The notes under the pieces are model-generated. The model worked only from the letters and a program-made list of their open reading frames with translations, had not been told where the DNA came from and made no database searches. 64,000 nt of DNA from Acanthamoeba lenticulata (Eukaryota > Discosea > Longamoebia > Acanthamoebidae). Below are positions 14,401-26,800 of this stretch, one piece after another. The translations under genes and the position numbers were made by a program. Within the stretch, counting starts at the first letter, position 1. The number at the start of each line of letters is the position of its first letter. The DNA lies in contig NAVB01000563.1 of NCBI GenBank assembly GCA_002179805.1, positions 1 to 64,000 of the forward strand, read 5' to 3'.

Positions 14401-17400
14401 GAGTCCTCTGCGGTGATCGAACAGACGCCAGTTAGTCAGCATCGGCCATACGAGCTCTCGTCTCAGAGAACAAATGAAGGGGGGGGGCACACTTACCGTC
14501 TTCGCAGTAGGAGCCGCGCCAGCCGGAGGCGCAAACACAGGCACCTGACGAGCAAGAGCCGTGATCGGAGCACAGCACGCCGTCGCGCACACACCCGGCG
14601 ATGGAGCTCACCTTGACGCCTTGGCACGTGACGCTCGTGAGCTGCGTGAGGATGCGCTTGAGCACGCCTGGCGATCGGCCAGCCGACGTGATGCGGTTGC
14701 GTATGGCAATGGTCGACGCCTCTTCAGCAGTCTGCGTCCAGTACATCCAGTCCACCAGCGCCGCGGCCTTGACGCAGTTATCGTCGGCGATCTCGTTGAT
14801 GAGGAGGCCGTTGTACGAGCCCATCGGCCACGAGTTGGCACCGCCACCTGTGGGGGACGGCGCCATTCAGCTGTTCTGGGGCCCAAATACGCGCCGGCAA
14901 CTGCCGAAGCGCCACCGAGAAAGCGCACGAGCCGCGGAGAAGCGCTGTACCGAGAAGGAGGACAAAGTCATCCGAGCCCGCGAAATCGTTGAGCAGGGAG
15001 AGGATGGTGTCAGGCCCGGGCGCGACGACATTCCCTGCGGGGTTGTAGAGAGAAGCGGCACGAAGGGTGTTGTAGGGGTCGATCATGCCGCTGAGGGCCA
15101 GCCAGATGGCGTAGGGCGTGTTGGCCGCCCTTACGACCTGCACGTTGGCAGAACCGGCCACCCCGATCACCCGCTCCGGCGCGAGGGTCTGTACGGGGTA
15201 GGTCACCAGGCCGCCCGGAGTCACCTGTCTCGACGAACCTTTGAGTTAATCACGGGCAGCTGCACCGACCAGGTCAAGGGCAGGAGTGCGTACAGTTTGG
15301 TTGAATTTAGCGTTTGCCTTGGCCAGCGCAGGAGAGTTGACGACGTTGATGGCGGAGAAGATCTACACAAAAGCCCGGCGAGGTGAAGAGGTGAGTCAAC
15401 CACCACTCGCACAGGGACGCTCAGCGCGTGGGCAGGTCACGCACCGTGGGAACGACGACAATGATTTGTTGATGCGGAATCAGGTGCTTGATGGAAGGGT
15501 TGATCGCCAAGATCCTCGAGTCGTCCCAGTAGGAGATGTTGGCCATGTAGATCTCGGCCAAAATATCCAACGTCAGCACCAGCGGGTCTGCGTCCGCCAG
15601 CTCGGGCAGCTGATGGGAAGGGGCCTGTTAAACGCACGAGCAAGAGATGGAAGAGGCGGAGCCAGGCGCGGAAGTACGTTGTAGGAGGCCAGACCCGCCT
15701 GGCCGAGCAACGGCACCAGCATCACGTTGGGCAACTGCGCCCACTGCTGAGCCGTCGGTTCGTAGCTCACGGCACCAAAGTCGATAGCGCCTACGAGGTA
15801 TCATGTCGAACATAAGCTCTCATGGAGGAGAAGGAGGAGCATGAGGCGGGGAAGGACGCACCGGCAATCATTTGGTTGATCGTGGTGGGCGAGTCGGAGA
15901 CAAAGTACTTCTCCACGAACGAGTTTGAAGTGTACGTAACGGCCCAATCGTCGACCGCGCGGATGGTACCGCCCATGCCGATGATGTAAGATGTCCGAAG
16001 CGCCGTTGCGTTGTTGCACTTGACAGAACTGAACGAGTCGATCAGCGACCGCTTGTAGGTGATGGTCAAAGCGCCCCAGCCGAGCCCGTTAATGGTGGTC
16101 GAGGCGCGATCGTTGGTCTGCGCCCAGCTGAGGAACCGCATCAGCCCTTCGGCCGGTCCGCAATCACTGGCCTGCTTGGTCTGCATCGTGGTGAGGAACA
16201 CGGTGTAGGCCAGCGGCCACGTCGCGTTGCCCTTTCCGTTCGCGATGTCGCTCTTCATGTCACCTGTATTGTTCAAGTATGGAAGAAGAGGAAGCAGAGT
16301 TTGGGCGAGTTGGTTGACTCTCCAGATGCTCCCCCCCCCCAGTGCGACGTACCACCTTTGATGGCGGTGCTGAAATCGGTCATGGCGGACTGGATGGCGG
16401 CCGTGGTGGGCGACACTACCCGCCCGGCGGCGTTTTTCATTTGGGCACAAGCCATTTTGGCGTCGAGCACGGACCCATAGTCGGCGTAGGTCATGCTATT
16501 GGCGGTCGTCTGTGTACCACATCATGGTACGATGAAGCATCAGCCTCTGCGCCTACCCCAAGGCTTGCAATCGAGGTGGGGGTGAACGGACTCTAACGGT
16601 GGCCAGCCGAGATGCGGTACTCGCCACGGCCACAGCACCGGCCGGCACAATCGCGGCAAGCGAGGAGCCATTGACCGCTGCAGCAAAGTCTGACGATATC
16701 GCTGAGAGGGCGCGCACAAGCACGCCTGTCATCTCCACATTGCTTGGTGCCGCCGAGTGGACCAGGGTAATGGTCGCCGAGGGAAGGGTGAGATTGCGGT
16801 TGAGGGAGACGATGGTCGCGTCGTCCCACGTGGTGATGGCGCCGCGCCAAATGTCCGCCAGCACCTCCATGCTCAGCACCTGTGGGAGTTTAATGGCCCA
16901 TTAGTTTTCCACGGGAGCGCAATAATAAGAAGAATATAAATTATTTACAGGCAAACAGTCACCAAGCACATTGGTCAATTAATAAGAATTATGATTCTCG
17001 TTATGGCAAACGCGCAAAAGCTCATGGGTGTTGGACGGGAGGGATGTCGCAGGGTTGGGAAAAACGGCTGAAAAAGAAAAAAAGGCGAGATCACGCAAAG
17101 GTAAAAAAACACGAACCAAGGTAGAACCGTTGACGCCGTCGAGGTTGACCGCCATCACCAGCGCAGAGCCGGCAACCGGCACCTCCAGGAAGGTGGCGTC
17201 GGTCTCCTCCTGCAGAAGAAGTCCTTCGTTTATGCGCCCGTCGGTAAGGACGTAGTGAATGGCGTCGCTCTTGACGCGGGAGAGGGCCGCCGAGGTGTTG
17301 TCGGCGCTGCCGTAGTTAATGACGAAATTCTCGCTTACGTAGCTGTAGCCTATGCTCCACGCGGAGAAGAGGTTTTGATGTACACTGCCCACTCCATTCA

Positions 17401-17555
17401 CCACGACCACACCTTCCACTATACGTTTGGTGGCGCAGCTGTTAGCCAACGGAGTTTGAGAGGACAATCAACAGAAAGGGGGGGGGGGCGCCAATGAACG
17501 GACCTGCTGGTGCTGCTAGCCCGACAAGAAGCACAAAGAAGCAACATGTTAACAT
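11063..17555 (-). CDS. Receptor copy A: PstS-like x2, TM, kinase-cyclase-kinase
   Basis: Multi-exon single-pass receptor. Exon 1 (17504-17555) encodes signal peptide [17 protein letters not shown], and exon 2 starts at 17418. Two PstS/phosphate-binding-protein-like domains follow (about 17415-15865 and 15790-14630). Each shows the family's D-I-(W/Y)-x-G/A-x-I-x-x-W-D-D strand-turn ([26 protein letters not shown]) and a late WP(L/M)xxY motif. Next come an EGF-like module with six Cys (about 14620-14510), one TM helix ending in RRRQ (about 14370-14280), TKL kinase 1 ([30 protein letters not shown]), a class III cyclase domain similar to fungal adenylyl cyclases (about 12790-12290), and TKL kinase 2 ([31 protein letters not shown]), ending ASDVLV. 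The cyclase keeps FTDI but lacks other active-site residues. Likely a plasma-membrane sensor; ligand unknown. Copy B at 41231-47413 is a close paralogue. Confidence 0.85.
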
Positions 17556-17882
17556 TGCGCGAAGGCCTCCTTCCGCCGCTGCCTTTTGGTGGGCGGCCAT
17601 CAGTTGCGTCCGCTATTGTGTTGTCTTTCTTCGTAAGTGTTGTCTCTCTCTGCTCGCGGGGGCTCGAGGAACTGCCCCAAACGCTGCCGAGCAATTTTGG
17701 CGCCTCGCGGCCGGGCCGCGGGGATTGGTGGCAAGTTAGCGCGCATGGCTCTCATTCGTCGTTGGCTGGAGATGAGTGCAACACCCCGCGGATGGAGATT
17801 GCGCAAAACCTGGGCCCCAGTAACCTCGTAGACCAACACGCGAAGAGGCAACTTAACTTGCTTGTGGAGACCAAGTGGTGTT
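17556..17882. other. Intergenic region upstream of receptor A
   Basis: No gene is supported in these 327 bases. They hold the promoter side of receptor copy A and the 3' side of the BTB gene, both reading leftward. No clear TATA box or other element is seen. Confidence 0.5.
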
Positions 17883-20530
17883 CTACTTCTTCTTTGTGGC
17901 TTTGGTCAGTTCAATCTTGACTGTGAAGTTGATGACCCCCGTCGGACTCACGAACTCTGGCGTGCGGCCCACGAGATCTTCCCACGAGTAGGACCCGAGG
18001 AAGTCGTACCAGCCCCACCCGTCCGACAAGCTCGTGAACATGTCCGCCCCCTTCCTGACCGCCGAAAGCCGAACGCGCCCACCACACGCACACGTACGTT
18101 CTCGCGGTAAGATATCTCTCTGCTTGAAAAAAGAAACAAAAGCTCGGTCATAGCCCCCCCGGGGGAGGATGCGAACCGCGTGTAAAACGTGCTTCCTCGC
18201 TCGCGTCCGACGACCTTAGCGATGGCGTTGAAGTGGACAAAGCAAGAGCGAGCCGCGTCATCTTTGTCTTCAAGATCTTCGTCCTCCTCAGACTCGTTCC
18301 TCTGTCCCGTGGAGTCGATACAGATGAAGAAGCCAATCTTGTCGTCTGCCTCCCGTGAGAGTTCGCAGTAGCTGCCCAACACGTTCGCCGCCACCGCTGT
18401 TACAAAGATGCAGCACAAAAGCGGGGAAAAAGGAGGAGGAGGAGGGGTACAAGTAGTAGCCCTTGTGAAGGGCATAGGGGCTGCTGTAAAGCTCCGTGCC
18501 TTCCACCAGCTCCACCTCCCACGTGAATACGAGCTTCTTCTGTGGCTCAGCCGGGAGCGGCCGCGGGCGGTAACGCGGGTTGTCCATTGCCTGTTTGTTA
18601 CTGGCCAGCTCCAGCTCCCGTCGCTTCCTGCCAAGGGAGATCCACACCAACGCCTCCCGGTGCATCGTCTGCACCACCGACACCGCGTGAGGAGTCTGCG
18701 CCTGGAAGAGAATGTGGAGCGACAACGGCGCCATGCATCGGTTCGAACCTGAAACGAGGGGTTTGCCTGGAGCCAGGCCGTCTTAGCCACGACGTCGTTG
18801 AGGAAGTGGGGATCCATGACCGGCCATCGAATGCTGGGTAAGATCTGCGCCAAGTGCGGAAGCCGCTCCTTGTCCTGTGCACGGCCACCATTGGTGTCCG
18901 TGGCGAATGAGATCTCGTATTACTCGCGGTCACCAGGGAAGGAGAGCTGGGGAGGAAACCTTGGCAAGCCATGTGCGCAGGATGTGGAACAGGTTGTTCT
19001 CACTGGAGCTCTCGCACTTGTCACAATCCAGCAGGGTGCGCAGTGCGAAAGGGCTCAGCTGCCAAAACTCATCTTCCTCCCACACCTGCGAACAACGAGA
19101 GAGAGAGAGAGAGCTTGAGTCGGGCCCGCCCCATAAAGCAAGAGTGGGGAAGGGGAGGCGACCTTGTCCAGGTTGCCGAAGCGATCGCACAGAACGCTCT
19201 GGCACCGCGCCACCAGACGAGCAAAGGCTGGCATCTTGTGGAAGTTGGACGCAAACGCCAAGACCTGGTCCAGCTCAAGACCATTGGGTCATTTATCCAC
19301 GGGCGCCACGGGCGATCGTTTCATTGTTATTGAGATACCTCTTCGCACTGAGCGAGGGTGAACCGGAAAGTGGCGAGGGAGGTCGAAGCAGCGTCGACGG
19401 CTGAAGGCACGTCATACTGGTTGGCAGTGGGGAGCAGCCACAGGTTGTTCTCATATATAAGTCACAGGACAATTTTTGTCAAAGCACAAAGGCGAGGGCA
19501 CACACCTTGTCAGCCGTGACGAGCACCTCGAGAAGGCTGCGAAAGGAGGCAGCCTGCAGTTTGCCCTCGTACATAAAGCGAATGACATCTTGCATCGGTA
19601 GCAGCTCACCCTTGCTCAGCTGCAGCCACACCTACGTGCAACCGCAACCAAATTTGGGAGGGGCGGGTCAGTACGCGGAGGGACGGCCAACGTGGTGCGT
19701 GCGGCCCTCGGTACCTCCTTCTGATGCGACTCCTTCATGCCAGACGCGAAGAGCGAACGGAAGAAGCGGCTCTTGGCAGCTAATAGTAGCCCGCTCACGT
19801 GGATTCGCACGACTACGTCGTCATCGTCGTCCTCTTCCTGGTGGCCGCCGACGGCCATAGCATCCTCAGCGCTGCTGGCTGCTGCTCTGCGCCTCTTTTG
19901 TGTCGTTCGCCGCTGCCGCTGTGGAGCGCCAACTGCTCCTGTATCATCACCCGTGGTGGGGTCAGCTTGGTGTTCGTCGTCGTCCTCCTCCTCGGCAAGC
20001 TCCTTATGTTCACCCTTCTCCTCGTAAGCGGCCTCAGCACTGGTATCAGTGTCCAGCTTGCCGCTTGGCACTTCTTCATCGTCGAGAGTGTTGAGTGCGG
20101 ACTGGGCCCCTCCCCTTGCTGCAGCACCCTTCCGTCGCTTCGTCATGAGGTTGCGCTTGGGCGAAGGCTGCGCCACGATCGGCACCGGTGAAGGCTGGAG
20201 GCCTACTTCGCTGACGAGGACATCGATGTCTGTCGTGGAGGTTGCCGCCTCCTCCTCCTCCTCCTCAACACTGTGGAGAGAGGACCTCTTGAGGTTCAAA
20301 ATCTTGCGACGTTTGGCAAGAGGAGCTAAGATGACTTGTCCACTCGAGGAGGGACACAACAATGAGGGGGAAGAGTTTTCAACTGGAGGCAGTGCGAGGT
20401 AAGGAACGGGAGGAGCTGAGGTGCTGCTCTGCTCGCTGGCGGGCAGCGTGCCTGTGGTTAAGCACAGCTCGCGATCGGAGAAAGCTGGATTATTGTACGC
20501 GAAGGAATAATCGTCAGCAGGGAAATCCAT
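17883..20530 (-). CDS. BTB-BACK protein with C-terminal MATH-like domain
   Basis: Starts at ATG 20530 (MDFPADDYSF); exon 1 runs to 19715. The first 220 or so residues are low-complexity, acidic and basic, with KRRKILNLKR and QRQRRTTQKRRR as possible nuclear signals. The BTB fold starts at VVVRIHVSGLLLAAKSRFF and continues after an intron with VWLQLSKGELLPMQDVIRFM. A BACK region follows (LAFASNFHKMPAFARLV; LSPFALRTLLDCD) and then SIRWPVMDPHFLNDVV. The C-terminal part contains FVHFNAIAKVV and GWGWYDFLGSYSWEDLV, then a final strand FTVKIELTKATKKK, resembling a MATH/TRAF domain. Such proteins are usually Cullin-3 substrate adaptors. The MATH assignment is weaker than the BTB one. Introns between 18900 and 18300 are not fully placed. 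Confidence 0.75.
19097..19113. repeat. GA dinucleotide repeat
   Basis: A short GA tract inside an intron of the BTB gene. Similar dinucleotide tracts occur in introns at about 4609 and 29824 and in the transcript leader near 7395. Confidence 0.8.
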
Positions 20531-20775
20531 TGCAATGGATCAAATCTGATGCTCGTGGGCCAAAGAACAAAGAGAGAGCCAAGAGAGAGAATTTGATTTT
20601 GATGGTTTTCGAGGAAATAGCCATATATATATTTCGGTCATTTTAATTTTTAGGCTTCCCCGAAGGAGGCGGAAGAGGGCCTTCTTTTACTTTTCTTAGT
20701 CTTCGAGGTGGCCGCGAGGCCCGTGTGTGTGTGTTTTATTGCACACGCGCTGCCCGGTTTGTTGTTGACTGGACA

Positions 20776-23516
20776 ATGAGCCAAGAGAAGAGCCCTTTGC
20801 TTGCGTCGGGAAGTCCCGGTGCAGCAGCAGCAGCCAGTAGTAGAGCCGGGTCTGGTGCTTCGCCGCCGAAGCAAGATATCGTGGAAACCCTCTCTGGCTA
20901 TGACCCCCGTTTTGCTTCTCCTGTGCGTAAGAAGTACTACTTCTTTTCCAATATTCGCTGGTGCGTTGCAGCCTTGACCCCCCCCCCCTTGTTGACGCCA
21001 CAATTTTCTCTCGGCCGCTTACCTGCCACCGGTGTTATTCTTGGTGCGCGGGTACGTGCAGGTATGAGTACTTCCTACTCCTACTCGGTCTGGCGGCCTC
21101 GGCTCTGCTGGGCGCAACGCCGCTTGCGTTCTACTACTTTTTCGGCAGGCTGGTGGACTTTGCCAACAACCCCGACCTTCCAGACGAAATTCGGAAAACG
21201 AGCTACTATTTCTTTGGCATCGCCGTCACGGGCGGCCTCTCGGCGTGGATCAGCAATGCTCTGCTCCTCTTCGTTGGTGAGCGTGTTTCGGCACGGGTTC
21301 GCCATAGACTGTTCGAAGCTATCACCATTCAGGAGGTCGGCTGGTTTGACCAAACCAAAACAGGTGTGCCCCGGGGGATGTCCGTGGTTGGTGTTGTTCC
21401 AGCATGCTCTTCACACAGAAGGTTAGATGGGGACTCACCTATATAAGTGTGCGTGTGATCGTTGTTGTTGCCAGGAACGCTCATCACGCGCCTCTCGGAG
21501 GACAGCACCACGATCCGCGGCATGTTTAGCGAAAAGCTGAGCATGCTTTTCACCTCTCTGTGCCAGTGTGTGGGCGGTCTTGCATTTGCCTTCTACTATT
21601 CCTGGAGCATGGTTCCAAACTGCCACCCGCATCACCCAGACAGTTTTTTCTGCTGCTAAATAACTTATTTGTGTTTGTGCGCGCATAGACGCTTGTCATG
21701 CTTGGCACAGCGCCCTTGATGGGCGTCGCCATTGCCATCCAGGGCAAACTCACGGTCACTTTCACCAAGAAGGCGTCCGACAGCTCCGCTCACGCTGTGG
21801 CCGTGGCCGAAGAGGTCATCACAAACTTCAGAACAGTTCGTTCATTTGCCACCGAGGAGAAGGAGCTGACCAGGTTCGACGATGCCATTCAAGCCATTCG
21901 CAAGGTCGGATACGCCAAAGCTGGTGCCCAATCTGTCAGTCTTGGACTTGTCACCGCCTGGTTCGATCTCCCCTCCACAAAAGCTGCTCAGTTCCCCAGG
22001 TGCTCATCTCTACACGCGCACACAAACAGCATCTGGGCGGCCGCGGCCTTGGCGTTCTTGTACGCTTTTCTTCATTCTTTACTTTTTATATTTTATTTCA
22101 TTCCCATTTTATTAATTAGCTTTTGCGAGTGATTGACTCATGAGTCTATCTTCCTATAGTTATGGTGCATTCCAGGTCGAAGATGGCAAGATTACGCTGG
22201 GCGAGGTCATCTCCGTGTTTGGTATGATGCTCTTCGCTGTCATTGGCATCTCGCAGGCGCTCAACCAACTCCCTGAGGTACTGCGCCGCTTGTTTCCATT
22301 GCTGTTGCTCCTTCATTTGTTAACTGTGTGCTTTGAACCTGTACAGGTGTTCAAGACGAAGGCGGCCTTTGCCATGATTGCCGAAATCGTGGAGCGAACG
22401 CCAGAGATCCCCTACAAAGGCGGCCGCCGCCTCGACCGGATCGATGGACGAGTCGACCTGCAAAATCTGCGCTTCACTTATCCGACCCGAGAAGCTCTTG
22501 TACTTGACAATCTCTCCTTGTCGGCCGAGCCAGGCCAGACCATTGCTCTTGTACGGACATTGTTCCTTAATCCCACAGCTGAACATGAGAAATTAATCGT
22601 TAATTGTTGCCGCACGCACACACGCGAACAGGTGGGCGAATCCGGCAGCGGCAAGTCGACGATCTTTGGCCTGATCGAGCGTTTTTACGACCCGCAAGAG
22701 GGCCGTGTGCTGATCGATGGCGTGGACCTCAGGGAGCTTGACCCCAAGTGGTATCATCGGCAAGTCGCCATCGTCTCGCAGGAGCCCATCCTCTTCAGCG
22801 GCACCATCAGGGAGAACATTCTGTATGGCAAGGCTGACGCCTCCGACGCTGAGGTTGAGGCGGCTGCCCGAGCTGGTGCGCCCATTATCCCTTGTGATTA
22901 CTTTTAATTTTTATTATTTCATATTTTGGTACTTACGTCACCCTTCGGCCATACCAGCGAACGCGCACGACTTTATCACGGGCCTCCCCAATGAATACGA
23001 TACGCTTGTGGGCGAGCGTGGCATTGCGCTCAGCGGCGGCCAGAAACAGCGTGTGGCCATCGCCCGGGCTGTCTTGAAGAACCCCAAGATTCTTCTGCTC
23101 GATGAGGCCACCTCCGCTCTCGACACGGAGAGTGAAGCGCTGGTGCAGCAGGCACTGGACAAGCTGATGGTGGGCCGGACGTCCTTCATCATCGCCCACC
23201 GCCTCAGCACGGTGCGTAACGCCGACGTCATCTTCGTGCTGCAAAAGGGCCAAGTGGCCGAGCAGGGCACCCACCAGGGCCTCATCTCGCAGAAGGGTCC
23301 GTGATCTTTTTACTCTATTTTGTTTTTGCTTTCTTTTTATTTTTTTTCTCCATGGCTGACGACCAACTTGTGGCAGGCCTTTATCTCAAGCTGGCCACCC
23401 GCCAACTTGCGCGCTCCGACAGAGATCAGGAGTACGAGCACCTCATTGGCGCTGGTGTTGAAAGCGAGGACGAAGCTGACGCCAAAGGCAAAGACAAGAA
23501 GGATACCTACCCATGA
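20776..23516 (+). CDS. ABCB-family half transporter
   Basis: Starts [12 protein letters not shown], ends KDKKDTYP. At least nine exons; the first junction (TG-GTGCGT...GTGCAG-G) restores [11 protein letters not shown]. One transmembrane domain of about six helices carries family motifs such as [23 protein letters not shown] and [13 protein letters not shown]. One nucleotide-binding domain follows: Walker [11 protein letters not shown]-loop SQEPILF, signature LSGGQKQR, Walker [13 protein letters not shown] and H-loop IIAHRLSTV, all intact. It is thus an active-looking half transporter that must dimerise. The N terminus with SPLL (dileucine) points to lysosome or endosome like ABCB9/TAP-type proteins, rather than a mitochondrial presequence; this is inference. 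The exons around 21990-22150 (end of helix 4 and 5 region) are hard to place. It is divergent from the BTB gene, 245 bases apart. Confidence 0.88.
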
Positions 23517-23875
23517 CCGCGAAAAAAAAATCTTTTATTAAAAATAAGATTCTGAGATTGGCGCGATTCTGGGCGAGAAAGTTTGTGATGATCAAAACAG
23601 TTGGTTGCGTGACCACGGCCAACCCGCTTCCGTGGATTCGTCCTTCCAATTTAGAGTTCCCGTTCTGTAGGGCCCTTCTTCTTGTTCTGGGCTCCATGGC
23701 GCGGTTCACCACGTGAGAGAAAGAACCGGCCGAGAATCATCCCTCGACGCATCGAAAAGCCAGTTGCTCTCAGCTTGGTTTAGTCTCCTTCACTATTTAG
23801 GTACTTGCCCTTGCAAGTGCGCTTTTATCTTATAACTCTACACTGCCGCCGGCCGTTTACCAGAACTCCAACCGT
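23517..23875. other. Intergenic region between ABCB and lectin genes
   Basis: No gene is supported. ATTAAA occurs about 20 bases after the ABCB stop and may serve as a polyadenylation signal. The right half is the promoter of the lectin gene; no convincing TATA box is seen. Confidence 0.5.
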
Positions 23876-26800
23876 ATGGTGCTCAGACCAAGCTTCTTGG
23901 CCACGATGGTGGTCCTTGGCCTGTGTGTCACTCTGACAGCAGCCAAAACTTGCCCACCCAACTTCTTTGGGAGTGCCGCCAACTACAACGTGTTCCTCAT
24001 AGGCGACAACGCCACCCAACACTTCACTTTCGACCTCATCAACGGTGATGTCGAGGGTACGCGACAAGTCTTTACCCCCTCCGATTGCAGGCCAAGTTAA
24101 CATATTTGTGTTGTGTTCATCTGGCCATGTAAAGGGCGAGTAGCCAGTAACGGCAACTTCCGTGCCATCAACTTTGGCATCGGTGCTGGCTTGGGCTCTT
24201 GTGACCCATCCTCGCCAACCCTTGTGGTTGGCGGTGCGGACTCAGACATTGACTTTACTGGCGGTCTGCAGTGCGGCAGCTTAGTGACCGATAGTTTTGT
24301 CTCAAACTTCTCCGCTCTCCCCGGCTTTGCTAACGGCCTACTCACAGAAGGGGACTTGGTCGAGCTTGCGGGTACGCCTCACTGACCCTGAACTGCGGCG
24401 CTCCATTTGGTGGGTCAGGTTTTTCATCTTCTTTTCTGTTTTATTTTCGCGCAGGGCTGGACTTTGGCCTGGCTCGCCAGCAACTGGAGGATGAGGCGCT
24501 TGCTCTCTGTGCGGAAACGGCTGGTGCCAACATCACCTCCAATGCCGCCGCCAGCGAGGACCGTTCTATCGTCTTCACCGGCAGCGCAACGAGCGCTGTG
24601 CAAGCTTTTGCCGTCACCGCCACCGATCTGAAGTACTTACGTCCCCTTGTTTTGAGGACTTCGTCGAGCTCGAGTCGCTGAACCTAACCCTCTTCCCCTC
24701 CATAAAACAGCGAAGCCACCTCGGTGTCCTTTTCGTTTCCAATCCCGCAGTTACTGAAGCAAGTTGTAGTTACCATCGAAGGTGACGACGACCTTGCACT
24801 GGGCAACTTCCAAATCTTCAACCCTGGTATGTCCCTTCTGCACACAAGTTGTGGGCATCGCGGGGTTGTAGAGCTCTATTTGTCTCATTATTACGTTGGT
24901 GGGGGGGTCACTCAGACGTGCAGTCGGGTATAGTCACCTGGGTCGTCTGCTCGGCCGCCAACGTAGCTATTGACCAGTTTGGCTTGGCGGGCAACTTGTT
25001 GGCTCCCTTCTCCAGCGTCACGCTTCAAAATGCGCAGGTGCGCCAGGGGCCCCCTAGTCCCTTTCTGCTGTGGTCGTTCGTCATGGCTGACGCTCACCCC
25101 TTTTCCGTTACCTCCACAGCTCGAGGGCAACATCGTGGCCCGCACGCTGCAAGGGAATGGCAGCGGCGAGGTTCATCTCCCCGTTTGTCCGGCGGGCCTG
25201 CCCTCGCCCTCAGCCGCGGTTTCTCCGTCTTCTGTGGTGGTGCCACCTGCCACGTCTGCTTCGCCGTCAGCTTCTGCTGCCGCGACGAGTGTACCCTCAG
25301 CATCGGCCTCGCCCAGCCCCATCATCGTAGTTGCCACGCCCCCGGCTTCACCTTCGCCCTCGCTCTCGCCCTCTCCATCGGCGTCTGCTTCAGCGTCGGC
25401 ATCCGCGTCTGCTTCGGCGTCTCCGTCGGCATCAGCGTCCTTCTCGGCTACCCCGTCGAGCTCGGCTTCTCCGTCGACTGTTGTCTCCTCTGCCTCTCCT
25501 TCGCCTGCCATCTCGGCTTCTGCGTCGCCCTCTGCCGTCGCGGCCTCTCCATCGCCGTCAGCTTCTGCTGCCGCGTCCCCATCACCGGCGGCCTCGACCT
25601 CCGCGGCTCCATCAGCTTCGCCTGTCGTGCTGTTGGGCTGCCCACCCGCCAACATCTTCAGTGCCAACGTGTCCCTGTACAACGTGTTCCTCTTCGGCCG
25701 TGCCGGAGCCAACCTGACCCTCGACCTCGCCAACGGCCAAGTCCAGGGTACGCGCCCTCGGGCGGAAAACGGTTTAACCGTCCAATCAGCGCCGGTACTC
25801 ATCTCTTCCTTGTACGACAGGGCGAGTGGCCGTTAATGGCAGCTTCCGTTCCGCCAACTTTGGCATCGGTTCGGGCCTTAGTCCGTGCAATGCGTCGTTG
25901 GCCTCTCTAGTCATCGGCGGGTACGCTTGTTCCCCCGTCTTTTCGCCATGCGTGAGAGCTTTAACTGACCTCGCTTGCATCTCAGGGCCAACTCGACCGT
26001 CAACATGACGCAGGGGTCGTTGCAGTGCGGCTCGCTCTTCGCAGAGGACTCGCTTCAGGCCATCTCTCTGCCCAGTTTCGCCAACGGCGGTCCCGTGCTC
26101 GGTGATGTTGCCAACGCGACCGGAATCGATTTTGAGGCCGAGGCCGACCAGGTCGGAGCCATTGCCGATGCTCTGTGCGCTGCTGAAAACATCACAGCGG
26201 CCAACGTTTCCACTTCGGGTCAGATTGCCCTGTTCGGCGGAGCCAACGACACGGACGCGATCTTTGCCGTCAACGCCTCTGACATCAACCGGGCGACATT
26301 GATCTCCTACTCCTTTGCCAACGCATCGGCTGTGCAGAGCGTAGTTGTGGCGATCTACGGCAACGACAGCGTCACCTTCTCCGGCTTCGGCATCAATACC
26401 GGCGGCGTTCCGGGAGGCCTCATCACCTACGTTGTGTGCGGAGCGCAGCAGGTGACCGTGCGCGGATTCGGTCTGCAGGGTAACCTGCTGGCCGTCAACT
26501 CGTCCCTCACGGTCGAGAACGCCCAGGTGTCCGGCCTGGTCGTAGCCGCCACGCTCAATGGTACTGGCGGCGGTCAATTCTTGCTTCCCACCTGTCCGAC
26601 GCCCGTGCCCTCGCCTTCGCCTTCGGCCTCGCCGTCTCCTTCGGCCTCAGCTTCAGCTGCCGCTTCTCCGGCTGCTTCGCCCTCTGCCTCGCCCTCGGCC
26701 TCTCCTGCGGCCTCCGCTTCGCCCATCCCCTCGGCTTCTCCTGCCGCCTCAGCCTCGGCCTCTGCGTCACCGTCGGCCTCGGCTTCTCCAGTCAGCTCTC

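Noticed and set aside
25173..25802. Long open frame on the minus strand rich in Glu, Ala and Asp
   Set aside because: It is the antisense of the Ser/Pro/Ala-coding linker of the lectin gene; the repeated TCG/TCC/GCC codons leave no stops on the other strand.
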